32,673 nt of DNA from Desulfonema limicola (GTDB taxonomy: Bacteria; Desulfobacterota; Desulfobacteria; Desulfobacterales; DYRC01): the NCBI GenBank assembly GCA_020718925.1, contig DYRC01000007.1:1-32673 (forward strand), in the 5' to 3' direction. Position numbers and translations under genes: made by a program. Below, piece by piece: positions 7,850 to 14,565 of this stretch (its first letter is position 1; each line of letters starts with the position of its first letter). The notes under the pieces are model-generated. The model worked only from the letters and a program-made list of their open reading frames with translations, searched no databases and had not been told where the DNA came from.

Positions 7850-8986
7850 CTATCGGCATTCTTTCATCAGGTTTCTGAAATTTTCAAACAGATACGCGGC
7901 ATCATGGGGACCCGGCGAAGCTTCGGGATGATACTGCACCGCAAACAGCGGATATTTCTTATGTCTGAATCCTTCCAGCGTGTTATCATTCAGATTGATA
8001 TGGGTAATTTCCACATCGGATTTGTTCAGCGTACTCAAATCCACCACAAAGCCGTGATTTTGCGAAGTAATTTCAATCCTTCCGGTAATCAGATTCTTGA
8101 CCGGCTGATTTGCGCCCCGATGCCCGAATTTGAGCTTGTAGGTTTTTGCGCCCAGCGCCAGCCCAAGTAGCTGATGCCCCAGACAAATTCCGAACATGGG
8201 AACCTGCCCTAACAAAGCGCGAATGGTTTCAATGGAGTATGTAACCGGCTCCGGGTCTCCGGGACCGTTGGAGAAAAAAATGCCATCCGGCGACATCGCT
8301 CTGACGGTATCTGCATCGGTTTTTGCCGGAACAACAATCACTTCAAAGCCCTGATGTTCCAGACATCGTAAAATATTGTATTTGATTCCGAAATCAAACG
8401 CGATCACAGACGGCTTTTTGCCTTTATGTTTCCACAAATCTTTATTCAAAGCAGATGCGCCGCATAAAATCGGCGTTGAGTTTTCCCAATAATACGCAGT
8501 ATCGGAACTCACGACCTTTGCCAAATCCTGCCCTGCCATACTGGGAATGGCTTTGGCTTGCCGAACCAAGTCATCAGGATTGAGATTATCCGTAGAAATC
8601 ACCGCCCGCATTGCGCCGAAATCTCTGAGATGCCGGGTCAGCGCACGGGTGTCCAATTCGTGAACGCCCAAAACTCCATAGCGTTTCAGATACTCTGCAA
8701 GCGTGGCAGTGGCTCTGAAATTGCTTGGGGATGGCTGATATTCCCTGACGATGAATGCAGACACCTGCACCCGGTCTGATTCGATGTCTTCAGGATTGAC
8801 GCCGTAATTGCCAATCAGCGGATAGGTCATGGTAACCATCTGTCCCCGATATGATGGGTCGGTCAGCACTTCCTGATACCCGGTCATGCCGGTATTGAAA
8901 ACCGCTTCCCCGAAAGCCTGTCCGGGACCTGTGAATGAGCGGCATTTGAAAATCCGCCCGTCTTCAAGAGCTAATAATGCGTTCAT
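7850..8986 (-). CDS. carA: Carbamoyl-phosphate synthase small (glutaminase) subunit
   Basis: It hydrolyses glutamine and delivers ammonia to the large subunit CarB for carbamoyl phosphate, feeding pyrimidine and arginine synthesis. At 378 residues it has the usual family length. The N-terminal CPSase domain (about 1-135) contains GEAVFNTGMTGYQE, and the class I glutamine amidotransferase domain follows (about 190-375). The catalytic triad is C268 in FGICLGHQ with H353 and E355 in QYHPEA. The ATG at 8986 overlaps the stop of the preceding unknown gene by four bases (ATGA), indicating translational coupling. carB is not in this window. Its placement with moeA and topB is not a standard pyrimidine operon, and no PyrR-type or attenuator structure was seen upstream of the operon. 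Confidence 0.97.
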   Translation of the reverse strand: MNALLALEDGRIFKCRSFTGPGQAFGEAVFNTGMTGYQEVLTDPSYRGQMVTMTYPLIGNYGVNPEDIESDRVQVSAFIVREYQPSPSNFRATATLAEYLKRYGVLGVHELDTRALTRHLRDFGAMRAVISTDNLNPDDLVRQAKAIPSMAGQDLAKVVSSDTAYYWENSTPILCGASALNKDLWKHKGKKPSVIAFDFGIKYNILRCLEHQGFEVIVVPAKTDADTVRAMSPDGIFFSNGPGDPEPVTYSIETIRALLGQVPMFGICLGHQLLGLALGAKTYKLKFGHRGANQPVKNLITGRIEITSQNHGFVVDLSTLNKSDVEITHINLNDNTLEGFRHKKYPLFAVQYHPEASPGPHDAAYLFENFRNLMKECR

Positions 8987-9417
8987 AATTCACTATCTGT
9001 TTGAGCAGAATATAAATCAGAATAATCTTTGAGCATCTGATAAATATAGTGCGCCAGTTCTTTGTCCATAGTTTTGCTTTCCCGTTTGAAGATTTCAGCA
9101 ACAGCTTCAGACTCGAATTTACCATCTGTTACCAAAACCGGCGTTGCTTTGTACTTGCCCGGCTTCTGCTCCCCGTCATCAACGCGATTGTGTATATATC
9201 CCGTATGTTTATGCCATGTCAGGGCGTGCTGATTTTTCAGTTTGTCATAGCACAATTGAAAACCGATCACTTCCTTGTTTTTACTGAGCCAGACAATCAG
9301 ATCAAAATAATCATCCACAAACCATCGCCGCTGAGGTTCGCCGTCATATTGTTTCACATTTTTGATTTCACAAAGCATGACAGACATCATACTCTTTTTT
9401 GCGAATTTAGTCAGCAT
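8983..9417 (-). CDS. Conserved-looking hypothetical protein, unknown function
   Basis: A 144-residue soluble protein without signal peptide or membrane segment. It contains the acidic-aromatic stretch RRWFVDDYFDLIVWL (about 30-44), then GFQLCYDK and a HALTWHKHTGYIHNRVDDGE segment rich in His, Trp and Tyr, and a helical C-terminus. I do not recognise a named family. Several Met codons near the front (M10, M11 and M14) are alternative starts; the longest form begins six bases after the moeA stop. It overlaps carA by ATGA, so it is a genuine translated gene inside the moeA-carA-topB operon. Its function cannot be inferred from these unrelated neighbours. Confidence 0.82.
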   Translation of the reverse strand: MLTKFAKKSMMSVMLCEIKNVKQYDGEPQRRWFVDDYFDLIVWLSKNKEVIGFQLCYDKLKNQHALTWHKHTGYIHNRVDDGEQKPGKYKATPVLVTDGKFESEAVAEIFKRESKTMDKELAHYIYQMLKDYSDLYSAQTDSEL

Positions 9418-9423
9418 TTTTCT

Positions 9424-11349
9424 TCAAAAGGGAATAACCTCCCCCGTGCGTCTGGTGCTGTATCCGCCCAAAGTTTCAACACGCGCTTTGAATCTTGCGG
9501 AGTTGATCGTCTCCAAAAGAATCCGAATATTTTCCGATTCAAAATATGCTTGGGGAATCACCAGATCATACTGCTCCGTTACCACCGGAATAAAATCAAG
9601 CTTTAACGCCTTTGCCGCGCTCAGAATGCCAAGTCCGACATCTGCCGCGCCGCTTAAAACCGCAACAGCCACCGACATGTGCGTAAATTCTTCAGTCTCA
9701 TAGCCTTTGATCTTTGCCGGATCAATTCCTGTCTGTTTAAGGCGATAATCCAACAGAATCCGCGTGCCGGATCCGCCCTGACGATTGATAAATCGAATAT
9801 CTTCACGCGCCAAGTCTTCAATACCTTTGATATTTTTCGGATTTCCGGGCAAAACCATAAAGCCCTGATCCCGATACACCAGATGCACCAGTTTAACCGG
9901 CGTATCTGACAGATATTTTCTGATGTAAGACACATTATACGAACCATCTTCGGCATCTAACAGATGAGAGCCTGCCAGATGACACACGCCTTTTTTAATC
10001 GCCATCAATCCGCCAGTGCTGCCGACATGGCTTGAGGACAATATCAGTCCCTTCTCCCCGGCTCTGAGTTCATCTGCCAACACATCCAGCGTATTGTCAT
10101 GGCTGCCCACCACCACCAGCGTATTGTGAAGAGAAGCCAACGGACGCAGAAGTTCCGCCATGACCGGCTCGCCATCTTTAATGCCTTCAATGGAATTGGG
10201 AATGCGGATAATGCCGTCTGCTTCGGTAATGCTGGTGATGCAGCCCGCGCCTCTGGGTAGTTGCGTTGCCACAATGCGATGTCCGACCATGCCCAGCTTG
10301 ACGCGTACAAATTCCTCAAGCCCCAATTTTGATGCAATCTTGCGGCTCGGCTCAACTGCGATTTTTTCGCGTTCCGGTTCGGGAACGCCCAGCTTTCGGC
10401 AAATCAACGGGCGCACAAACTGCTCAAAGGCTAAAATCGCAGACACCGGATAGCCCGGAATCCCGAATACCGGCTTGTTTTTAATTTTTCCGATTAAAAT
10501 CGGCTTGCCGGGCATCATGGTTACGCCGTGAACCAATACCTCGCCCAATCCGAGAATCACATCTTTGGAATAATCCTCAGACCCGGCTGATGATCCGCCG
10601 ACCATGAGAACCATATCAAAATCCGCGTTGATGGCTTCCTGAACCGCAGCAGTGATTTTTTCCAAAATATCCGTGATCATCTCATGGCGGACATAGTTTG
10701 CGCCGCAGGATTCGGCAAGTTTTCCCAGCACAAATGAGTTGGTTTCAAATATCTGACCGGGTTTAAGCGTGTGCGTTTTTTGCCAATCTACCAGTTCCGA
10801 TCCGGTAGGAATAATCAGAAGCTTAGGCTTTCTCCGCACTGAAACCGTGAAAATGCCGCCGGATAACAACGCGCCGACACAATAGGGCGTAATCTGATGA
10901 TTTCGGGGAAACAATAATTCGGTTGCCACAATATCTTCGCCCATTTTCCGCACATACTGCCAGGGAAATGCCGGGGCTTCGATCTGAATGCGGTTGTTAT
11001 CCATGACCTGAACATGCTCAATCATAATCACGGCATTGGTATTCTGAGGAAGAACATGCCCGGTATTGACATAAAATGCGGTTTTACCGATGATTAATTC
11101 TTTGGGACGCCCTTCTGACGCGCCGAAAGTGTCTTCAGCCTTGACCGCAATGCCATCCATAGCTGCGGAATGAAAATTAGGCGAAGAAATGTTTGCCACC
11201 ACCGGTTCAGCCAGAACGCGCCCCACCGCATCCGGCACAGACACGATCTCACCCGGCAGATTTCCGAAATCAGGAAATGCTTCAATCAGAATAGCTTTGG
11301 CATTTTCCAAAGTTTCCATTTTAAGATATACATTGCGATCTGTTTTCAT
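9424..11349 (-). CDS. moeA: MoeA-type molybdopterin molybdenumtransferase fused to a substrate-binding-like domain
   Basis: This 641-residue fusion starts with a complete MoeA region (about 12-405) that inserts molybdate or tungstate into adenylylated molybdopterin. Visible motifs are SAAMDGIAV (61-69), the molybdopterin-binding-like loop VGGSSAGSEDY (250-260), MMPGKP (278-283) and FGIPGYPVSAI (295-305). The C-terminal part (about 420-635) resembles the periplasmic-binding/LysR-substrate-like domain of MoeA-LysR fusions, with SSSHVGSTGG, QGGSGTRILLDYRL and GAADVGLGI. In other proteins that domain binds molybdate or tungstate, and here it may sense or deliver the oxyanion in the cytoplasm (inference). 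No signal peptide is present. The ATG at 11349 has GGAGAG nine bases upstream. It is the first gene of the operon and fits a metabolism rich in Mo/W enzymes such as formate dehydrogenase. Confidence 0.93.
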   Translation of the reverse strand: MKTDRNVYLKMETLENAKAILIEAFPDFGNLPGEIVSVPDAVGRVLAEPVVANISSPNFHSAAMDGIAVKAEDTFGASEGRPKELIIGKTAFYVNTGHVLPQNTNAVIMIEHVQVMDNNRIQIEAPAFPWQYVRKMGEDIVATELLFPRNHQITPYCVGALLSGGIFTVSVRRKPKLLIIPTGSELVDWQKTHTLKPGQIFETNSFVLGKLAESCGANYVRHEMITDILEKITAAVQEAINADFDMVLMVGGSSAGSEDYSKDVILGLGEVLVHGVTMMPGKPILIGKIKNKPVFGIPGYPVSAILAFEQFVRPLICRKLGVPEPEREKIAVEPSRKIASKLGLEEFVRVKLGMVGHRIVATQLPRGAGCITSITEADGIIRIPNSIEGIKDGEPVMAELLRPLASLHNTLVVVGSHDNTLDVLADELRAGEKGLILSSSHVGSTGGLMAIKKGVCHLAGSHLLDAEDGSYNVSYIRKYLSDTPVKLVHLVYRDQGFMVLPGNPKNIKGIEDLAREDIRFINRQGGSGTRILLDYRLKQTGIDPAKIKGYETEEFTHMSVAVAVLSGAADVGLGILSAAKALKLDFIPVVTEQYDLVIPQAYFESENIRILLETINSARFKARVETLGGYSTRRTGEVIPF

Positions 11350-11418
11350 GTTCTCTCCGAAATTTTTAAAGTATCATTGACTTAGGATTTCATACGTATT
11401 CTTTCTGATTAATCTTAT

Positions 11419-11447
11419 ATATTATTCCTAATCTGATCGGATGTAAA
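11419..11447 (-). promoter_or_regulatory. Sigma70-type promoter of the moeA-carA-topB operon
   Basis: On the reverse strand TTTACA (11442-11447) and TAATAT (11419-11424) are 17 bases apart. The -10 lies about 70 bases before the moeA start. The promoter lies next to the most decayed copy of the PEP-CTERM locus repeat. The rest of the 11350-11744 gap is described in the repeat, terminator and promoter entries. Confidence 0.6.
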
Positions 11448-11492
11448 TAGTTTAAAAAACTTTGTAAAAATGTTACTGTAACTCCTTCTGAG

Positions 11493-11528
11493 ATAAGCCT
11501 CTGCTCAAAATGCGGAGGTCTATTTTTT
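11493..11528 (+). terminator. Decayed rho-independent terminator, copy 1
   Basis: ATAAGCCTCTGC (11493-11504) pairs with GCGGAGGTCTAT (11512-11523) apart from one mismatch and two G-T wobbles, followed by T6. The preceding GGTTAC/GTAACC hairpin of the other copies has decayed here. No gene now lies upstream on this strand, so it is a relic. Confidence 0.55.
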
Positions 11529-11563
11529 AAACTCAAAAATTTGATATAATACAAAAAAACAAC

Positions 11564-11578
11564 CCACAAATTTTGTAG
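11564..11578. promoter_or_regulatory. Candidate activator site upstream of sigma54 promoter, copy 1
   Basis: The core ACAAATTTTGT (11566-11576) is an inverted repeat around a central T, about 100 bases upstream of the -24/-12 promoter at 11679. The same element is present, and longer, in copy 2. The distance suits an enhancer-binding protein. The regulator is unknown. Confidence 0.4.
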
Positions 11579-11678
11579 ATTATGATTTTTTGCGCGATAA
11601 TTATATCCCGCAAAGCAACTATTTAATTATCTGATTATATAATACTTTTCATACCAACAATAATTTTGTTATCGGCTT

Positions 11679-11695
11679 TGGCATTGAATGTGCAT
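11679..11695 (+). promoter_or_regulatory. Sigma54 (-24/-12) promoter of mini-protein gene 1
   Basis: TGGCATTGAATGTGCAT matches TGGCAC-N5-TTGCA in the key parts: GG at 11680-11681 and GC at 11692-11693, 12 bases apart. An identical string lies at the same position in the second copy. The predicted leader to the ATG at 11745 is about 40 bases. PEP-CTERM gene sets are often linked to sigma54 regulation, which supports the call. Confidence 0.65.
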
Positions 11696-11744
11696 ATAAA
11701 TATGGATAAGAAGAAATAAAAAAATCACATTTCGGAGGTGGCTT

Positions 11745-11924
11745 ATGAATATGACATTGAAAATTGCATCATTGTTTATCGTATTCTTTCTGATGGTCTC
11801 ATCGTTTGCGTTTGCTTCTTTTAACAATCATGCTATGATGTCTGAGGCTGCTTCTATGATATTGATAGGTATCGGACTGATGAGTATGGGCGGATTTTTA
11901 AGAGGAACGATAGGCAGACGTTAA
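11745..11924 (+). CDS. Mini-protein 1: signal peptide plus PEP-CTERM-like anchor only
   Basis: A 59-residue protein starting MNMTLKIASL with ribosome site GGAGGTGG at 11734-11741. Residues 1-24 form a signal peptide (hydrophobic core, AFA cleavage motif). Only a short linker (SFNNHAMM) separates it from the C-terminal segment SEAASMILIGIGLMSMGG (33-50), FLRGTIGRR at the end. That segment aligns position by position with the PEP-CTERM sorting signal of the gene at 12589 (PEPATVILMGLGLIGLAGF), with SEA in place of PEP. The mature part is about 35 residues with no passenger domain. It may be a small envelope peptide, a decoy or regulator of exosortase processing, or a relic. A 55/59 identical second copy with all control elements argues that it is real and expressed. 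Confidence 0.75.
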   Translation: MNMTLKIASLFIVFFLMVSSFAFASFNNHAMMSEAASMILIGIGLMSMGGFLRGTIGRR

Positions 11925-11980
11925 ACAATAATGTCCCTAGCATCACTCTCCAACGCAGCCACGTCTTGTACTATCAACGA

Positions 11981-12020
11981 TATGGGATTAGAATTTAAAA
12001 AAACTTCGTAAAATTAAGTG
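11981..12020 (+). pseudogene. Remnant of a PEP-CTERM coding end
   Basis: The string TTTAAAAAAACTTCGTAAAATTAAGTGAT corresponds to the last codons and the first downstream bases of the intact gene ending at 13365 (GFKKFRKN, then AAGTGAT). One extra A shifts the frame, and only the very end of the gene is left. Together with the terminator at 12027-12090 this shows that a PEP-CTERM gene once followed mini-gene 1. Bases 11925-11980 show nothing else. Confidence 0.6.
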
Positions 12021-12026
12021 ATATAA

Positions 12027-12090
12027 GGTTACCCCCCTGTAACCACCTCCTAAAATAAGCCTCTGCTGAAAAGCGGGGGCTTATTTTTTT
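12027..12090 (+). terminator. Double-hairpin rho-independent terminator, copy 2
   Basis: First hairpin: GGTTAC (12027-12032), loop CCCCCT, GTAACC (12039-12044). Second hairpin: ATAAGCCTCTGC (12055-12066), loop TGAAAA, GCGGGGGCTTAT (12073-12084), followed by T7. It now follows only the remnant PEP-CTERM end. Confidence 0.8.
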
Positions 12091-12172
12091 CGTCTGCCCG
12101 CGCAAAATCGTGCGAAGTTTGTTTTCTCGGAAATAATCAAACCTGAAAAATTGAGATAAACTAAAAAACAAC

Positions 12173-12187
12173 CTACAAATTTTGTAG
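12173..12187. promoter_or_regulatory. Palindromic candidate activator site, copy 2
   Basis: CTACAAATTTTGTAG is a perfect 7-base inverted repeat around one central T, 100 bases upstream of the sigma54 promoter at 12287. It is conserved in core and spacing with 11564-11578. Confidence 0.5.
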
Positions 12188-12286
12188 ATTATGAACTTTG
12201 GCGTGATAATTATATCCCGCAAATAATAATTTAATTGTCTGATTATATAATACTTTTCATATAAACAATAATTTTATTATCAGCTT

Positions 12287-12303
12287 TGGCATTGAATGTG
12301 CAT
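12287..12303 (+). promoter_or_regulatory. Sigma54 (-24/-12) promoter of mini-protein 2 and the PEP-CTERM gene
   Basis: TGGCATTGAATGTGCAT, identical to the copy at 11679, with GG at 12288-12289 and GC at 12300-12301. No other promoter is evident before 12589, so it probably drives both mini-gene 2 and the PEP-CTERM gene up to the terminator at 13374-13437. Confidence 0.65.
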
Positions 12304-12352
12304 ATAAAAATAGGCAAGAAGTGATACAAAAATCACATTTCGGAGGTGGCGT

Positions 12353-12532
12353 ATGAATATGACATTGAAAATTGCATCTTTGTTTATAATATTTTTTCTG
12401 ATGGTTTCATCGTTTGCTTTTGCTTCTTTTAATAATCCTGCCATGATGTCTGAGTCTGCGTCTATGATATTGATAGGTATCGGGCTGATGAGTATGGGCG
12501 GATTTTTAAGGGGATCGATAGGCAGACGTTAA
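12353..12532 (+). CDS. Mini-protein 2: signal peptide plus PEP-CTERM-like anchor only
   Basis: A 59-residue paralogue of mini-protein 1, differing at four positions (I for V near residue 13, P for H29, S for A36, S for T55). The signal peptide core, the AFA cleavage site, the SESASMILIGIGLMSMGG anchor and the basic RGSIGRR end are kept. The ribosome site GGAGGTGG lies at 12342-12349. It stands 56 bases before the PEP-CTERM gene, with no terminator between, so the two are probably one operon under the sigma54 promoter at 12287. Its link with a real PEP-CTERM substrate suggests a role in the same surface-sorting pathway. I know of no described family for it. Confidence 0.75.
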   Translation: MNMTLKIASLFIIFFLMVSSFAFASFNNPAMMSESASMILIGIGLMSMGGFLRGSIGRR

Positions 12533-12588
12533 ACAATAATATCGGGCATCAGCCTGATAAACATTTCTTAATTGAGAGGGGAACTACA

Positions 12589-13365
12589 ATGAACAGAAAT
12601 TTGATGAGAACTTTGGCTTTGGCAGTGGCAGCAGCGGTATTATTTTTAGCACCGCTGAACGGGTATGCGGATTCGCTGAGTTATGTCAGCTCTATCGGAG
12701 CTGCCGGACAGACCGTCAGTATGGTATCTAAGGATGATGCAGGCGCAGAGCATACCTATAACGGCACGGCATCGAATTTCAACGTCAAAGTTATAGATGA
12801 TGGCAATCTGATAGAAAATCCCGATAATCCGGATACGGATTGGTTCACGGCATTCTGTGTTGATCCGTTTCAGTATGCAGGAACCGGAACTGTCGAACTT
12901 GTAGCTCCCAGCGCAGTACAAGGCGGATTACAGGCAGCATGGCTGTTTGAAAATTATTATAAAAATTCTCCTACCACTACGACCGTAGCAGCTCTGCAAG
13001 TGGCTCTGTGGGAAGTGGTTGTTGACTATGACAAAGAATACAATCTGAATACCGGAGATTTTTACGTTACCAAAATTAACAAAGTAGGTGCTCCGTCTGC
13101 AACCGTAACAAATACGACATGGAGTTTGGCAGACACCATGCTTGCCGATTTACAGCAGAATTTCAATGCCAAAGATTTGGATTATATGTACAGAATCGCA
13201 CAAACCGGCTACAAGCAGGATTTGATTGTCCGATTGTATGATCCGCCGGTAGCAGATCCGGCAGATTCGGGTCCGGCAGCAGGAACTCCCGAACCGGCAA
13301 CCGTGATTCTGATGGGACTCGGATTGATCGGACTCGCAGGATTTAAAAAATTTCGTAAGAATTAA
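12589..13365 (+). CDS. PEP-CTERM exported protein with possible thioester-type domain
   Basis: A 258-residue exported protein. Residues 1-27 are a signal peptide ending near NGYA|DS. Residues about 30-215 are the passenger domain. The C-terminus (233-258) is a textbook PEP-CTERM signal: TPEPAT, hydrophobic VILMGLGLIGLAGF, then basic KKFRKN. Exosortase would cut near PEP and hand the protein to the outer surface or extracellular matrix. The passenger contains AFCVDPF (C90), QAAWLFENYY (115-124) and AALQVALWE (Q137). This order resembles Cys-Gln thioester domains (TQXA/TED-like), which attach covalently to partner surfaces. The thioester is inferred from motif spacing, not proven. Exosortase genes are not in the window. 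It is cotranscribed with mini-gene 2 and ends at a strong terminator. Confidence 0.88.
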   Translation: MNRNLMRTLALAVAAAVLFLAPLNGYADSLSYVSSIGAAGQTVSMVSKDDAGAEHTYNGTASNFNVKVIDDGNLIENPDNPDTDWFTAFCVDPFQYAGTGTVELVAPSAVQGGLQAAWLFENYYKNSPTTTTVAALQVALWEVVVDYDKEYNLNTGDFYVTKINKVGAPSATVTNTTWSLADTMLADLQQNFNAKDLDYMYRIAQTGYKQDLIVRLYDPPVADPADSGPAAGTPEPATVILMGLGLIGLAGFKKFRKN

Positions 13366-13373
13366 GTGATAAA

Positions 13374-13437
13374 GGTTACCCCCCTGTAACCTCCTCCTAA
13401 ATAAGCCTCTGCTGATAATGCGGAGGCTTATTTTTTT
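13374..13437 (+). terminator. Double-hairpin rho-independent terminator of the PEP-CTERM operon
   Basis: GGTTAC (13374-13379), loop CCCCCT, GTAACC (13386-13391). Then ATAAGCCTCTGC (13401-13412), loop TGATAAT and GCGGAGGCTTAT (13420-13431), with T7 to 13437. The T-run meets the stop codon of the convergent NlpC gene, so the hairpin may serve both strands. Confidence 0.85.
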
Positions 13438-13894
13438 AATGGAGAACTCGGCGCGAAGTCCGGTATATTTTTTGCCAATATTCATCTTCAAGATGTGAAA
13501 TGATTACGCCCGACTTGGTGGACGCATGAACAAATTCACCGTTTTTTAAATAAATTCCCACATGATTAAGCTTGGAATACCGCGAAAAAAACACAAGGTC
13601 TCCGGCTCTGAGTTCAGATTTTGAAATCGGAACGCCGACTATCGCCTGCTGTGAAGTATCACGCGGTAAGCGGATATTGAAAAGTTTTTCATAGACTCTT
13701 GAGACAAGTCCGGAACAGTCAATTCCATTCGCGTCATTTCCTCCGTGAACATACCGCGTTCCTTTCCATAATCGGGCTTCATCGTACAGTTGTCTTTCAA
13801 TTTCGCTGAGATCAAGCCTCATAACTTGAAAAGGCAGCGTACACCCGGCTGTAAAAGTAATCAGAATAAAGACACAGAGTTTATACTTTTTCAC
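13436..13894 (-). CDS. NlpC/P60 family cell-wall peptidase, lipoprotein
   Basis: A probable gamma-D-glutamyl-diaminopimelate endopeptidase (or related amidase) acting on peptidoglycan from the membrane side. The start chosen is GTG at 13894. It overlaps the nitroreductase stop as GTGA and gives a clean lipoprotein signal: KKYK, a hydrophobic core, lipobox FTAGC (lipidated C18). An ATG at 13909 would add five residues and a 19-base overlap. The mature 134 residues hold the NlpC/P60 fold with catalytic C60 in GIDCSGLV, H111 in LNHVGIYL and H123 in FVHAS. It is last in a kamA-nitroreductase-nlpC operon; no functional link between the three enzymes is evident. Confidence 0.9.
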   Translation of the reverse strand: MKKYKLCVFILITFTAGCTLPFQVMRLDLSEIERQLYDEARLWKGTRYVHGGNDANGIDCSGLVSRVYEKLFNIRLPRDTSQQAIVGVPISKSELRAGDLVFFSRYSKLNHVGIYLKNGEFVHASTKSGVIISHLEDEYWQKIYRTSRRVLH

Positions 13895-14565
13895 ATAATC
13901 CCATGCCATGTTGTAATACTTTCAACAGATTCGCGCCCGCTTTGCAGACGATTTGCCGGAAAATTTTCATCAGGATAGCCGATAGCAATAGCGATAATAA
14001 TCCGTTTTGAATCCGGGATATTAAGATGTTTCCGCAATACATCCGGATACATCACGCCCTGATCTTCGATACAGGTTCCTAGTCCGTAATGAACTGCCGC
14101 AAGACATATTGTCTGCATGATTGCGCCAAGATCAAGCAGAGGCGCGGTTTCGGCAAGAGCGCGATCTGTCAGAATAATGATTGCAGCCGGGGCGTCGAAG
14201 TAGCGAAATCCCCGCTCCAGCCATTGCGCCCTTTTTTCCGTATCATCTCTGGCAATATCCATCAGATTGAAAAGCTCTTTGGCAAGATTCACCTGACGCT
14301 GCCGATACACGCTGTCTTTTGTCCACCCGACCACCGAATGCTCTGAGCAGGGCTGCTCGCCGGAGCGAAGCTTTTCAATATAACTCTGTCGTATCGTTTC
14401 AAGAACGTCTCCGCCCATAACCATAAATTCCCATGGCTGGGTGTTCATGGCTGACGGGCTTCGTACCGCAGCTTCCAGAATTTTTTTCAGAATTTCTTTG
14501 GATACAGGCGTTGGTTTGAAATTGCGAATGCTTTTTCGCTGTCTTATGGCGTCAAGAATGTCCAT
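13891..14565 (-). CDS. Nitroreductase-family flavoprotein
   Basis: A 224-residue FMN-dependent oxidoreductase of the nitroreductase fold. Typical elements are the start DAIRQRKSIRNF with the flavin-phosphate-contacting basic residues, RSPSAMNTQPWEFMVM (about 36-50), and LLDLGAIMQTICLAAVHYGLGTCI (about 143-166), followed by IAIAIGYPDE. The natural substrate cannot be told: the family includes quinone, nitroaromatic and flavin reductases. The start has AAAGGGG nine bases upstream and lies inside the end of kamA (14-base overlap), so the genes are coupled. Confidence 0.92.
   Translation of the reverse strand: MDILDAIRQRKSIRNFKPTPVSKEILKKILEAAVRSPSAMNTQPWEFMVMGGDVLETIRQSYIEKLRSGEQPCSEHSVVGWTKDSVYRQRQVNLAKELFNLMDIARDDTEKRAQWLERGFRYFDAPAAIIILTDRALAETAPLLDLGAIMQTICLAAVHYGLGTCIEDQGVMYPDVLRKHLNIPDSKRIIIAIAIGYPDENFPANRLQSGRESVESITTWHGIM

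Larger units (their letters stand above)
11451..11930 (+). repeat. Tandem duplication unit, copy 1 (PEP-CTERM locus)
   Basis: This segment matches 12000-12540 in order and content: a remnant of a PEP-CTERM coding end (TTTAAAAAACTTTGTAAAAAT), a terminator-like hairpin, an AT-rich upstream region with a palindrome, a sigma54-type promoter, GGAGGTGG and a 59-codon gene. Copy 1 is about 60 bases shorter and its terminator has decayed. Such a pair is best explained by segmental duplication of a whole PEP-CTERM transcription unit, followed by loss of most of the coding region between the copies. Confidence 0.85.
12000..12540 (+). repeat. Tandem duplication unit, copy 2 (PEP-CTERM locus)
   Basis: Counterpart of 11451-11930, with the same order: PEP-CTERM coding-end remnant, double hairpin terminator, palindrome CTACAAATTTTGTAG, sigma54 promoter, ribosome site and mini-gene. 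A third, partial copy of the tail-terminator part follows the intact PEP-CTERM gene at 13345-13437. Similarity is high across the promoter and the mini-gene and lower around 12085-12150. Confidence 0.85.
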
